Shown here piece after piece: positions 16,629 through 25,529 of a stretch of 64,000 nt of DNA. Where the stretch lies: positions 930,867 through 994,866 of the forward strand of contig NZ_BMJA01000002.1 of the NCBI RefSeq assembly GCF_014642835.1. The letters run 5' to 3'. This stretch comes from Dyella nitratireducens (GTDB lineage Bacteria > Pseudomonadota > Gammaproteobacteria > Xanthomonadales > Rhodanobacteraceae). Under the pieces are notes generated by a model, which saw only the letters and a program-made list of their open reading frames with translations, was not told the DNA's origin and searched no databases. Every line of letters starts with the position of its first letter. Position 1 is the stretch's first letter. Made by a program: the position numbers and the translations under genes.

Positions 16629-18046
16629 GGGCTCTGAAAAGGCCATGCCTTCTTTCTCCATGCATCGATCGCGTAAATCAACGTGCCGCCGACCATCGTT
16701 GCGATGCCGGCCAGGATGTGCCGCCAAGGACTGGTGCAGACGATGTAAAGCCAACCGATCACGCTGATCAGCACCGGCAGGGGATACAGCGGCATGCGGA
16801 ACGTGTCCGCGTTGGGCCGGCCATGCCGACGCAACAACACGATGGCCAGGCATTGCGCCATGTACTGGAACATAATCTGGATCACCATCAGCGCCGCGAT
16901 CAGATTGTCCAGCGACAAGGTGCAAGCCAGCGCCGAGGCGGCGCCGGTGAACAACAGCGACACGGCAGGAAATTGGCCGCGTGGATGAAGCCGCGCAAAA
17001 ACACGAAAAAACTGGCCGGATGCCGCAGCGGCATACGGTACGCGTGAATAGCCCAGCAACACCACCAGCGCCGAGCCCCAGCTCGCCAACAGAATCAACA
17101 ACACGGCGGTGATGCTGCCGGTTCGGCCGTAGATCGACTGCATGAAATCGGCGACCACCGCTTTCGATTGCGCGGCTTGTTCCCAGGGCAGCACGCCGAG
17201 CACCGAAAGATTCAGCCCCATATAGAGCAGGGCTACGATGGGAATCGAAGCGAGTACGGCAAGTGGGATGTTGCGTCGCGGTTGCTTGATCTCACCACCC
17301 AGCATGCACACGTTGTTGTAGCCGCCGTAGTCGTACACGGCGATCAGGCTGACTGCACCCAGGCCGAGCCAGAAGCCGTGTTTGGAATCGCCACCCGCGT
17401 GCAGGAAGCGCGCAGCCAGGTGTGTATCGAAATGCAGCAGACCGCTCAGCACGATCCACACGCACGCACCGATCACCACCACGCTGACGATCAGCGAAAG
17501 GCGCTGCACCGAATCGACTCGGCGGTACAGCAGCGCCGTATTGACCAGGCACAACACGACGGCCGCGAGTATTTGCCCTTGATGGCCCAGGCTGGGAATC
17601 AAGAAAGCCAGGTATTGCGAGAAGCCGACCGCGGCGGATCCGATCGACAACGGCGCGGTAAGTACGGTTTGCCACAGATAGAGAAAACCGAATAGACGGC
17701 CAAGCCCTTCGCTGCCATAAGCCGTGCGCAGGTAGTGATAAGGGCCGCCGGATTCGGGAATCGTGGAACCAAGCTCGGCCCATACCATGCCGTCGCACAG
17801 GCATAGCAGCGCACCGGCCAGCCAGCCGACCAGCACCATCGGTCCAGCCAGTGCGGACAGCGCCAGGGGGATGGTGATGAACGGGCCAACCCCGATCATG
17901 TTCAGCAGGTTGGCCGAAAGGCCGCCCCAGAAGCCCATCACACGTGGCGGCGCAGCGCTGGTATCGAGCGGCGTGATCACCGTGTCGCCATGCTGGCTTG
18001 TATGGGCTCCGTGGGTATCGGTCATTTGCCTGATCACATTCGTCAT
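16625..18046 (-). CDS. APC superfamily permease
   Basis: 473 residues with about 12 membrane helices. The first helix region GFWGGLSANLLNMIGVGPF and the ESGGPYHYLRTAYG loop are characteristic of the amino acid-polyamine-organocation (APC) superfamily. Most APC members move amino acids, but this gene is embedded, with ATGA overlaps at both ends, between GH35 and PfkB genes. A sugar or amino-sugar-related substrate is therefore plausible, though unproven. No sugar-type MFS or PTS gene is present in the locus. Confidence 0.85.
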   Translation of the reverse strand: MTNVIRQMTDTHGAHTSQHGDTVITPLDTSAAPPRVMGFWGGLSANLLNMIGVGPFITIPLALSALAGPMVLVGWLAGALLCLCDGMVWAELGSTIPESGGPYHYLRTAYGSEGLGRLFGFLYLWQTVLTAPLSIGSAAVGFSQYLAFLIPSLGHQGQILAAVVLCLVNTALLYRRVDSVQRLSLIVSVVVIGACVWIVLSGLLHFDTHLAARFLHAGGDSKHGFWLGLGAVSLIAVYDYGGYNNVCMLGGEIKQPRRNIPLAVLASIPIVALLYMGLNLSVLGVLPWEQAAQSKAVVADFMQSIYGRTGSITAVLLILLASWGSALVVLLGYSRVPYAAAASGQFFRVFARLHPRGQFPAVSLLFTGAASALACTLSLDNLIAALMVIQIMFQYMAQCLAIVLLRRHGRPNADTFRMPLYPLPVLISVIGWLYIVCTSPWRHILAGIATMVGGTLIYAIDAWRKKAWPFQSP

Positions 18047-19926
18047 GCCGTCCCCGCCAGATTATCGGCGCAACGTACGGGCGCCGCGTTGGTTTGATGC
18101 AGATCCAGAATCAGGATGTGGTTGTCGCCTTCGGTCAGCCATTCGCTGGGGCAGTAAAGGCATTGCTGCGGTCCGACGTGCCAATAGCGCCCCAGCAGAT
18201 GACCGTTGATCCACACGTAACCCTTGTTCCAGGCGCGCATGTCCACGTAAACGTCGCCCTGGTTTTGCAGGCGGATGCTCGACTGGAAGAACAGGCCGGG
18301 GCGGTCGGGATGGGTGAGTACCGGTTTCAGGTTGGCGACAAAGGCATCGTCAAGCGGCGCGCCATACACCTGCCAGTCGTATAGCTGTTTGCCGTCCAGG
18401 CGTACGTGGCCGACCAGGCCTTTGTGGTCGCCGGTTTGGGGGCCGAAATTGATGTGCCCGAAACTGTCGACCAGAATATCCAGCGTCATCTCACCAGCAT
18501 TGCCGTGATGTGCGAGATGCAGGTCGGGCGATGAATGGAGCCGAGGATCGCGCACGCGCGAAATGCTGCCGTGCTCGGCCTGATCGATATGCACCACGGC
18601 GTAATCGCGCACGCCGTCGATATGCAGTTGCCGGCCACGTTTGACGGTTTTGCGATACACCACCAGCCCCTGGTTCTGCCGCAGCAATTGTTCGTTGCCG
18701 GCGGGCAGGTGGGTGGGGACGGGTGTCGTGGGCAAGTTATCCCAGAGCGAGGCGAACGGCGCAGGCAAGACGTCTGCGAAAGAGCCTCTGGGGCAGGGCG
18801 GCGGCACGGATGGAAGCGTGTCCACGTTTGCGCCGCCGATCACTGTGCGCAACACGTGATACGCCGGTGTCGCATCGCCGCGCTCGTCGATCGGCGCGCC
18901 GTAATCGTAGCTGGTGATCACCGGCTGAAAATGGGAGCCATCATCGTCTGCATTGGCGCCGGCGGTCAGGCCGAAGTTGGTGCCGCCGTGCACGACATAC
19001 AGGTTGAAGGAATAACCGCCGGCCATGATCTTGCGCAGCGCATCAGCGCAGTCTTTGTGCGCCAGCTCGTGCTCACCCCAATGCGTGAGCCAGCCAGGAT
19101 AGGCTTCGCCAACCCAGACCGGTGCATGCGGCGCGAAATGCACGCCTTCGCGCAGTTGCGGTGGCTCTGCGCCGTCAAGGCCAAGCACCGCACCGGGTAG
19201 ATAGGCGTGCCGGCGCTTGAGATCGGGCAAGACGTCGGAAATCGAAAACGGCCCAATGATGCCGTGTGCTCGCCATAGATCGCGAATGGCCTGCAGATAC
19301 CCGACGTCGGCATCGAACGAGGAATATTCGTTTTCCACTTGCAGCATCAGGATCGGACCGCCGGCATCGGCCATCAGCGGCGCGATCTTCGGCGCGATGG
19401 CTGCGATATAACGCCGGACTGCCGCCATGTAATCCGGGTCATGCCGGTCGCGCAGCTTGATGTCTTTGTCGCGCAGCAGATAAGGCGGCAGGCCGCCCAT
19501 GTCCCATTCGCCGCATATATACGGGCCGGGACGCAGATACACCCACATGCCTTCCTGCTGGCAAAGCTTGATGAAGCTGACAAAGTCGCGATTTTCCGAG
19601 CTGAAGTCGAAAACCCCAGGTTCGCGTTCCAGGTAATTCCACATGACATACAGCGCAATGGTGTTGAGGCCCATCGCCTTGGCCATGCGGATACGGTGCT
19701 GCCAATGTGATTTGGGAATGCGCGCAGGATGCATTTCACCGCTGCGAATCTGAAAATGCGCGCCGTCCAGCATGAAATCGTGATCTTGCAAAATGAAGCG
19801 ATGCGGCTTGCCGTCCGGGATCGGCGTCGCAATGCCATGCGCGCCTTCGCTGTCCGCGGCGAGGATGCGGCGATCCATGGCCAAGGTGGAGAGCAGGGCG
19901 ATACGAATGAATTCGCGGCGTTTCAT
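18043..19926 (-). CDS. family 35 glycoside hydrolase (beta-galactosidase)
   Basis: 627 residues from ATG 19926; an in-frame TTG lies six bases further upstream. The N-terminus KRREFIRIALLSTLA is Tat-like, so export is likely. Catalytic features of GH35: GGPILMLQVENEY with acid/base E200, and VGEAYPGW with nucleophile E274. RPGPYICGEWDMGGLP is also diagnostic. C-terminal beta-sandwich domains follow (WINGHLLGRYW). It removes terminal beta-galactose. The stop overlaps the permease start by ATGA, so hydrolysis and uptake are coupled. Confidence 0.92.
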   Translation of the reverse strand: MKRREFIRIALLSTLAMDRRILAADSEGAHGIATPIPDGKPHRFILQDHDFMLDGAHFQIRSGEMHPARIPKSHWQHRIRMAKAMGLNTIALYVMWNYLEREPGVFDFSSENRDFVSFIKLCQQEGMWVYLRPGPYICGEWDMGGLPPYLLRDKDIKLRDRHDPDYMAAVRRYIAAIAPKIAPLMADAGGPILMLQVENEYSSFDADVGYLQAIRDLWRAHGIIGPFSISDVLPDLKRRHAYLPGAVLGLDGAEPPQLREGVHFAPHAPVWVGEAYPGWLTHWGEHELAHKDCADALRKIMAGGYSFNLYVVHGGTNFGLTAGANADDDGSHFQPVITSYDYGAPIDERGDATPAYHVLRTVIGGANVDTLPSVPPPCPRGSFADVLPAPFASLWDNLPTTPVPTHLPAGNEQLLRQNQGLVVYRKTVKRGRQLHIDGVRDYAVVHIDQAEHGSISRVRDPRLHSSPDLHLAHHGNAGEMTLDILVDSFGHINFGPQTGDHKGLVGHVRLDGKQLYDWQVYGAPLDDAFVANLKPVLTHPDRPGLFFQSSIRLQNQGDVYVDMRAWNKGYVWINGHLLGRYWHVGPQQCLYCPSEWLTEGDNHILILDLHQTNAAPVRCADNLAGTA

Positions 19927-19965
19927 CTGCAAAGGCCGTCATCCATCAGGGTGCAAGGGATAGTT

Positions 19966-19990
19966 CCCTCCCCTGCGAGCAGGGGAGGGA
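19966..19990. repeat. Family C hairpin (CCCTCCCCTGC)
   Basis: CCCTCCCCTGC, loop GAG, GCAGGGGAGGG. A perfect 11-bp stem between the TonB receptor stop and the GH35 start. It could act as a transcript boundary or stabiliser, but no T-run follows on the gene strand. Confidence 0.75.
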
Positions 19991-20029
19991 GCAGCGTTGC
20001 GTCGCTGATGAGATATGACGCCGATCGCA

Positions 20030-22999
20030 TCAGAAGTTGTATTTCACCGTCAGCAACGACGTCATGCCCGTATCGACAATGTCGGAAATCGTCAAATTAC
20101 GTTTCCCGATATGCGCCCAATAACTGTAGTTGTCGGCCAGGTTGGAAATGGAAAAATCCACCTGCAAGCCGTTGTTGAACGCGTAGCCCGCATGCAGATC
20201 CAACCGCTTGATCGGGCGTATCCACAAGTCGTCCCACGGTGCACCCTGGTTCAAGAAGTCGTAGTTCGCCAGCCACGCGCTGGTGTAGTGATAGCTCAGG
20301 TTGAGCGAAAAGCCGTTCTTCTCATAGAACACTTCCGCGTTCGCCATGAACTTCGGCGCGCTCTGCATTTCTTCGTTCTGGAAACCAGGTATGCCCAGGT
20401 TCACCTTGGTGTTCTGGCGCGTGGCATTGAAACCGACGCCGAGACCGTCGAATGGAGCGGGCAGGAATTTGAACTTCTGATGGCTATCCAGCTCGATGCC
20501 GTAAACGCGGCCGTTGCCGCCGTTTTCGGGAGTCTTGTAGAACACCGTGCCTTCGCCGTTGGTGTTGGAGTTGGCCTGTCCGCCGCCGGCATCGTAGATG
20601 TAGTGGCTCAGGTGTTTGTAGAAACCGGCCACCGACGCGTAACCGCCGTTGTCGTTGCTCCACTGGCCGGAGAAGTCGAGGTTGGTGGCCTCGATCGCCT
20701 TCAGGTTGGGATTGCCACGCGTGATGGTGGTGATGCCATCGGAGGTGCTGATGGAAGAGCTGCTGCCCAACTGGTAAAGAGAAGGACGCGTATAGCTTTG
20801 CCACAGGGCGACGCGATAGATGCTGCCGTCGGTTGGCCGGTAATTCACGAACACACTGGGCAGCGGTTCGTTGAAGACCGAGTGGTTGCTCTGGAAATAG
20901 CCGGGTATTTCGTTGCCTGAACTGTCCTGCGGTACCACCCAATAGGTGTTTTCGATACCGGTGTGTTCGAAGCGCAAGCCGGGAATGATCTCCAGGTTGC
21001 CGATGTTGAAGGTGGCTTTGGCATAGATGGCGCTGACTTCCTCTCTGCCGCGCAAGGTGTCGCAGTTGTAGTTGTTGACGTAGAGGCTGTCGCCGCACGT
21101 ATCCAGATCGCTATCCACCAGATATTGCTGGATCAGGTTGGCGACGCCGGACTGGCTGACCTTGGGTGATTTCCAGTTGTACTGGCCGGGGAAAATGGCG
21201 TTCCAGTTGCCATTGAAAATGCCCAGATCACCCAGGGTTGTCACACCATCATTGATACCCGCGGTGGACCAGTCGCGATCGCTGAAATTGCGTACGCTGT
21301 CGGTGAACTTGGCGCCGATCTGGATTGACGACAGACTGCCGTCGGTAAAATCGTAGCGAGCGTCGATCTTGGCACCGCCCTTGCGCTGGCCAGAATAAAT
21401 CTCGGTGAGCTCGCCGTGGTCGTTGGCGTACAGCGAGGGGATGTCGTTGACCTGGGCCAGCAGCGCCGGCGTCAGCTGTGGATACGGGAAGCTGCCTGCA
21501 CCGTAACTCATCAGCGTGCTGCCACTGTAGGGAAAGTTGGTCTGCGAGTACTTGTCTTCGCGGCCGTCGATTTCCACGTGGTTCGGGCGATCGTTGTCAC
21601 CGAAGCTGTAGAACACATTTGGCGAGATCGTCCAACCACCCATGGTCTTGTCAGCGCCCCACTGGAACGTGGCCAAATCGGCGATTTCCGGATTGGTCTC
21701 GAACCAGTAGCGGGCGGCGATACGGCCAATGTTCGGCGTATAGACACCGCTGGTGCCGACTTCCTGGTATGTCACGTTCTGCGGAATCAGCTGAGTGAAG
21801 GACGTGTTTTCCGTGGTCTGTGCGTAGGCATAGGACATGCGCAAATAGGTGCTGAGCGTTTCGTCCACTTTCCAGTCGAACGAGAAATTGCCGCCATAGC
21901 GGCGCTCATAACCCGGCACCACGCCGACGTCCATACCGGTGCTGGTCAGATTGCTGGCCGGGTCATAGCCCGGTGCACTTTTACCGGTGGCCGTGGTATG
22001 CGCGAATTGCCACGACCCGTCGTTATAGGCGCTGGTAGCAGCCGCCTCTTCACTGTTCACGTAGGTGCGGTAGTCGTAATACGCGCTGGCATAAACGCCG
22101 AACTGTTTTTCGCTGCCGAATTTGGTCTGGAAATCGGCCGCCGCGCCACCGCCGAGGCCGCTGTCGCCGTAATCGCGCGCACGGCTTTCCGAGCGGCCAC
22201 TGACCGAGACACTGCCGCTCATGTCCTTGGCGAAGTCGTATGCAGTCGGTGTGCGGAAATCCACCGTGCCGCCAATCGCATCGCCGTCCATATCGGCCGT
22301 CGATGTTTTATTCATCACAATGGTCTGCAAGCCGGAGGGCGGCAGCAAACTCAACTGCACGCTGCGGCTGTATGGCATGCCTTGCGCGACGTCGACACCA
22401 TTGATCAGATTGACGTCATAGTCGGCCGGCAGGCCGCGCACCGTGGCGTAGACACCTTCGCCACGCGCCGCGCCATCGACGCCGGAAAAATAACCCGAAC
22501 CGGTGTTGGTGACATTGACGCCGGGAATCAGGCCGAGCGCTTCGGCGACGTTATGCACGGCAGTGTGTTGCAAACTCGCCGCCGACAACACGTTGACCGA
22601 GTTGGGGGCGTCCATCTGCATGGTGGAGGCATCGTAGCGATTGGCTGCCACGATAAGGCCTTTGAGCTCGGCGACCTTTTTCAGGCTGATGTTCAATGTG
22701 GCCGGACTGCTGTCACCTACGGTGAGCGGGGTATGTGCCGTGGCGAAACCTGATTGCGTCACGGAGACGGTATAGCTGCCTGCCGGTACGTTGGCGAAAA
22801 CGAAATTGCCGTCCTTATCTGCCAGGGCGGTGTAGCTGGTGCCATCCAACGACACTCGTGCATTGGCGACAGCTTGCCCTGAATTGTCCTGCTGCAAATG
22901 ACCGTGTACTTCGGTCGCCAAGCTCGGTGTCGCTGCGAATACAGCAATCATCGAGACGGCGATCGCCAAATTTTTACGCTTTAAACCAGCCGTTTTCAT
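20030..22999 (-). CDS. TonB-dependent receptor with carboxypeptidase-like N-terminal domain
   Basis: 989 residues from ATG 22999 (MKTAGLKRKN); longer versions lack support. Signal peptide to about residue 29. Residues 30-107 form a CarboxypepD-regulatory-like beta-sandwich (GQAVANARVSLDG...GNFVFANVPAGSYTV). A plug domain follows (about 130-250; NSVNVLSAASLQ, VAEALGLIPGVNV), then a 22-strand-type barrel ending in VKYNF. This is the Xanthomonadales receptor type often linked to plant glycans. Being directly upstream of GH35, it probably imports the oligosaccharide that GH35, the kinase and GH4 then process. Confidence 0.9.
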   Translation of the reverse strand: MKTAGLKRKNLAIAVSMIAVFAATPSLATEVHGHLQQDNSGQAVANARVSLDGTSYTALADKDGNFVFANVPAGSYTVSVTQSGFATAHTPLTVGDSSPATLNISLKKVAELKGLIVAANRYDASTMQMDAPNSVNVLSAASLQHTAVHNVAEALGLIPGVNVTNTGSGYFSGVDGAARGEGVYATVRGLPADYDVNLINGVDVAQGMPYSRSVQLSLLPPSGLQTIVMNKTSTADMDGDAIGGTVDFRTPTAYDFAKDMSGSVSVSGRSESRARDYGDSGLGGGAAADFQTKFGSEKQFGVYASAYYDYRTYVNSEEAAATSAYNDGSWQFAHTTATGKSAPGYDPASNLTSTGMDVGVVPGYERRYGGNFSFDWKVDETLSTYLRMSYAYAQTTENTSFTQLIPQNVTYQEVGTSGVYTPNIGRIAARYWFETNPEIADLATFQWGADKTMGGWTISPNVFYSFGDNDRPNHVEIDGREDKYSQTNFPYSGSTLMSYGAGSFPYPQLTPALLAQVNDIPSLYANDHGELTEIYSGQRKGGAKIDARYDFTDGSLSSIQIGAKFTDSVRNFSDRDWSTAGINDGVTTLGDLGIFNGNWNAIFPGQYNWKSPKVSQSGVANLIQQYLVDSDLDTCGDSLYVNNYNCDTLRGREEVSAIYAKATFNIGNLEIIPGLRFEHTGIENTYWVVPQDSSGNEIPGYFQSNHSVFNEPLPSVFVNYRPTDGSIYRVALWQSYTRPSLYQLGSSSSISTSDGITTITRGNPNLKAIEATNLDFSGQWSNDNGGYASVAGFYKHLSHYIYDAGGGQANSNTNGEGTVFYKTPENGGNGRVYGIELDSHQKFKFLPAPFDGLGVGFNATRQNTKVNLGIPGFQNEEMQSAPKFMANAEVFYEKNGFSLNLSYHYTSAWLANYDFLNQGAPWDDLWIRPIKRLDLHAGYAFNNGLQVDFSISNLADNYSYWAHIGKRNLTISDIVDTGMTSLLTVKYNF

Positions 23000-23868
23000 T
23001 CGGGCTCTCCGACTTAAGGATGTGACCGTCCGACGGGCTCTCCCCCCGCAGCGTTCGGCCTGTATAGGTGTGTACGACGCAGCGACCACGGCCTGCGGTG
23101 CAAGCCGTTGGCGCACGAACCGAATGCGATCGAAAGATCGATCAGCAGACCGGCAGGCGAGTCGTCAGGTCGATAAAAGGATTTTCAGGCGGCAAATGGC
23201 GGCGGCGAATAGCCGGCAATGCATTTGCCACGGGCGCGAAGCGCGCTTTTCTTGGCTTGATCGCGTACGGAAATGGATTTGCACTGTCCCTTGGCGGCAC
23301 AGGCACGGGCGACCACTGCCCAGGCGCAGCTCGATGTACTTTCAGTGTTGGAACAGCGGTTCATGTAAATACCGTTCCTACCAAGCCCTGTGAGCGACAG
23401 TGGTCCAAAACAATGGAGGGTTAGGCCTCATGGTGACGTGTCCTCTTTTTTCCCCCTAGAAGAAAACGTCAGTCCATCTACTACACCAACCTATCATCCA
23501 CATAGGCAATAAGGTTTTACCCTTTGGTCATGCGCTAAGTCAACAAGTTTTTTGTCGGAAAAACGCGGGTTTTTGGTGAAATCGTTCTCGACGTGTTTGT
23601 GTCGCAGTGCAATATTGGTCTGTGCGATAAGTTTCTAATCACCGCGCCGTCGAGAGTTGTCTCGAGTGACTGGTTTGGCGATGAAATGGGTTGTTGATGA
23701 CAGGCTTGCTTCGCAAGTGTCGTTGCGCTTAATTGATTAATGTTGTTTCAGAGCGAACCGTCATTCCGGCCTTCGCCGGAATGACGTCGAGGCAAGACTA
23801 GCTTTTCGCGGCAAGCGACACTTCGAAGATCGAAGAGCGTGGGGATATATCAGGACTTGTCCCCAAGC
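23000..23868. other. Long leader / intergenic region upstream of the TonB receptor
   Basis: 869 bp without a convincing gene. It holds one family B half-element (23757-23787), a relatively AT-rich stretch around 23430-23640, and a loose inverted repeat (GGAAC...GTTCC, 23354-23379) that could be an operator. Short reading frames here have no recognisable domain. It probably carries the receptor promoter and an unusually long 5' leader. Confidence 0.45.
23757..23787. repeat. Family B single REP-like hairpin
   Basis: ACCGTCATTCCGGC, then CTT, then CGCCGGAATGACGTCG: one palindromic unit of the REP-like family, without a second facing arm nearby. Confidence 0.7.
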
Positions 23869-25284
23869 TTATGGGTCTTTCTTACGCACAGATGAGCTAT
23901 AGCCATCATCCAACGTATGCAGGAATGCGATGATGTCTTGAATATCTTTAGTAGTCAGAGCTGGCGCATCGCCGACGTGCAGGTCGAAGGGCGCATCGGT
24001 GACATCCACGTTCTTCTGGTACGCAGCGGGGATGTCGTTGTACAGCGCCAGTTTTCCACTCGCATCGCGCGGATAAATCTTCTCCGGCGCCACGCTGCGC
24101 AAATTGTAGAAGTCCAGCACCTGTGTCAGGTTGTGATAGACGCCGTTGTGAAAGAACACCGCGCGCCGGTCGACGTTGCGCAGGGTAGGGGTGAGGAACA
24201 TGCCGCAATATTGCGTTTGATTAGCGAGATCCTTGCGGAACGGACCGCACACGCCAAGATCGAAAAAGCGTGGATCTTTGTTGAGTGCCAGCTCTGGATT
24301 GCGCGGTACGCCGAGCGCTTCGTATTGCGTATCGGTAAACAGCGGCGGCAGGCCGTCGCGGGTGGGTTGGCTGATATGGCAGGCGGCGCAATTGCCTTTC
24401 TTCGGGTCGTTGAATAGCGCCAAGCCGCGCATTTCCTGCGCTGTCAGGCGGGCCTGCCCTTGCAGCCATGCGTCGTACTTGCTGGTGAAGGGGTGGAAGG
24501 AACTGTCTTCAATTTCAAAGCGGCCGATGGCGAACATCGCTTCGTCAACGAGTTGCTGCGGGTCGTGAACAATGCCGGGGCCGAACAGTTGCGCGAAGGA
24601 CTGGCGATAGCGGCTGTTGGCCAGTTTGAGAGCGACGGCATCAATACTGGTATTGGCCATTTCCACCGGATTGAGCATGGGAATGATGGCTTGACGTTGC
24701 AGCGAATCGGCACGGCCATCCCAGAACAATCCACCCTGCGGCACCATCGGAACAGTGGCCGGTGTGGTTCCAGCCGATTTACTCGCGCGCGGATCGTTGC
24801 GATTGGAAGCTGCCACGTTATTGAGGTCGACGGGTATGTCGGTATCAGCGGCATCCGGCCCGATGCTGAAAGGCATTTGCCGATACAGGTACGCCAGCGA
24901 CGGCGGTGGACGAAAGCCGGCTTCTTTCATATGCGCGCCGCCGGGTTGCACGGTCAACGCGTTCGGCGGGTTGTAACCGTGCTTGGGGTCATGGCAGGAA
25001 GCGCAGGATTGCTTGCCGGAGCCCGATAGCATCGGGTCGAAGAACAGCGATTTGCCGAGCTGCGCGACGGCGCTTAGCGGCGCGGTTGGTGGAAGCAGCA
25101 GATGCACCGGATGCGGGTTGAGGCCACTGTTGTCCGATGGCGAAGACTGTTCGATGAAGGCGTAGCTGGCGGCGCAGCTCAATGCGCAGATGGCGCATAG
25201 GGCGGGCTTGAATAGACGGAAGCGTTTCTGCTGTGTGGGCTTGTTCGATGACATGGATTTCTGCGGCGCTTCAGACGATGGCAT
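23869..25284 (-). CDS. di-haem cytochrome c peroxidase / MauG family protein
   Basis: 471 residues from ATG 25284, chosen because AAGG lies six bases upstream; ATG 25254 (MSSNKP) is possible. A signal or anchor segment covers about residues 28-42. Two haem sites, CASCH (94-98) and CAACH (299-303), plus the FFDPMLSGSGKQSC and FHNGVYHNL regions, match bacterial di-haem peroxidases. These reduce hydrogen peroxide or oxidise protein/metabolite partners in the periplasm. It lies on the same strand as the two phosphoesterases but is separated from them by repeats. Confidence 0.85.
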   Translation of the reverse strand: MPSSEAPQKSMSSNKPTQQKRFRLFKPALCAICALSCAASYAFIEQSSPSDNSGLNPHPVHLLLPPTAPLSAVAQLGKSLFFDPMLSGSGKQSCASCHDPKHGYNPPNALTVQPGGAHMKEAGFRPPPSLAYLYRQMPFSIGPDAADTDIPVDLNNVAASNRNDPRASKSAGTTPATVPMVPQGGLFWDGRADSLQRQAIIPMLNPVEMANTSIDAVALKLANSRYRQSFAQLFGPGIVHDPQQLVDEAMFAIGRFEIEDSSFHPFTSKYDAWLQGQARLTAQEMRGLALFNDPKKGNCAACHISQPTRDGLPPLFTDTQYEALGVPRNPELALNKDPRFFDLGVCGPFRKDLANQTQYCGMFLTPTLRNVDRRAVFFHNGVYHNLTQVLDFYNLRSVAPEKIYPRDASGKLALYNDIPAAYQKNVDVTDAPFDLHVGDAPALTTKDIQDIIAFLHTLDDGYSSSVRKKDP

Positions 25285-25338
25285 GCAATGCCTTGCAGAC
25301 ATCAAGCATAGCGAGAATCCTTTCTTTTCAGAGCGAGT

Positions 25339-25434
25339 CGTCATTCCGGCGAAGGCCGAGGCGCTTTACAACAGCGAAGCTGGTCAATCCGTCGCCAATG
25401 CGAAGCATGGATTCCGGCCTTCGCCGGAATGACG
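25339..25434. repeat. Family B short REP-like pair (partly degenerate)
   Basis: The left arm GTCATTCCGGCGAAGGCCGA is diverged at its 3' end; the right arm GGATTCCGGCCTTCGCCGGAATGAC is intact. The core GCGAAGCATGGATTCC is shared with 29822-29904 and 37459-37541. Confidence 0.7.
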
Positions 25435-25470
25435 TCCGGAAGAGCCCTAAGCTCGCGGCATTGCCCCAAT

Positions 25471-25499
25471 CCTCCCCTGCTTTCCGCAGGGGAGGGAGT
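25471..25499. repeat. Family C hairpin followed by a T-run
   Basis: CCTCCCCTGC, loop TTTCC, GCAGGGGAGG, then AGTTTTT on the plus strand. The shape is that of a Rho-independent terminator reading rightwards, although the flanking genes run leftwards. Confidence 0.65.
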
Positions 25500-25529
25500 T
25501 TTTCCTAGGGAGGCGTGCCTATCCCACCA

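Noticed and set aside
15699-16925. Longer version of the PfkB gene (408 residues)
   Set aside because: The extra N-terminus is out-of-frame sequence of the permease gene; ATG 16628 has the ATGA overlap and the real kinase start.
23068-23424. 118-residue open frame on the plus strand in the receptor leader
   Set aside because: Composition is unlike neighbouring genes, and no known domain or ribosome binding site was seen.
25471-25499. Rho-independent terminator for the leftward genes
   Set aside because: The T-run follows the hairpin on the plus strand only, where no gene ends, and the hairpin is a member of a repeat family.
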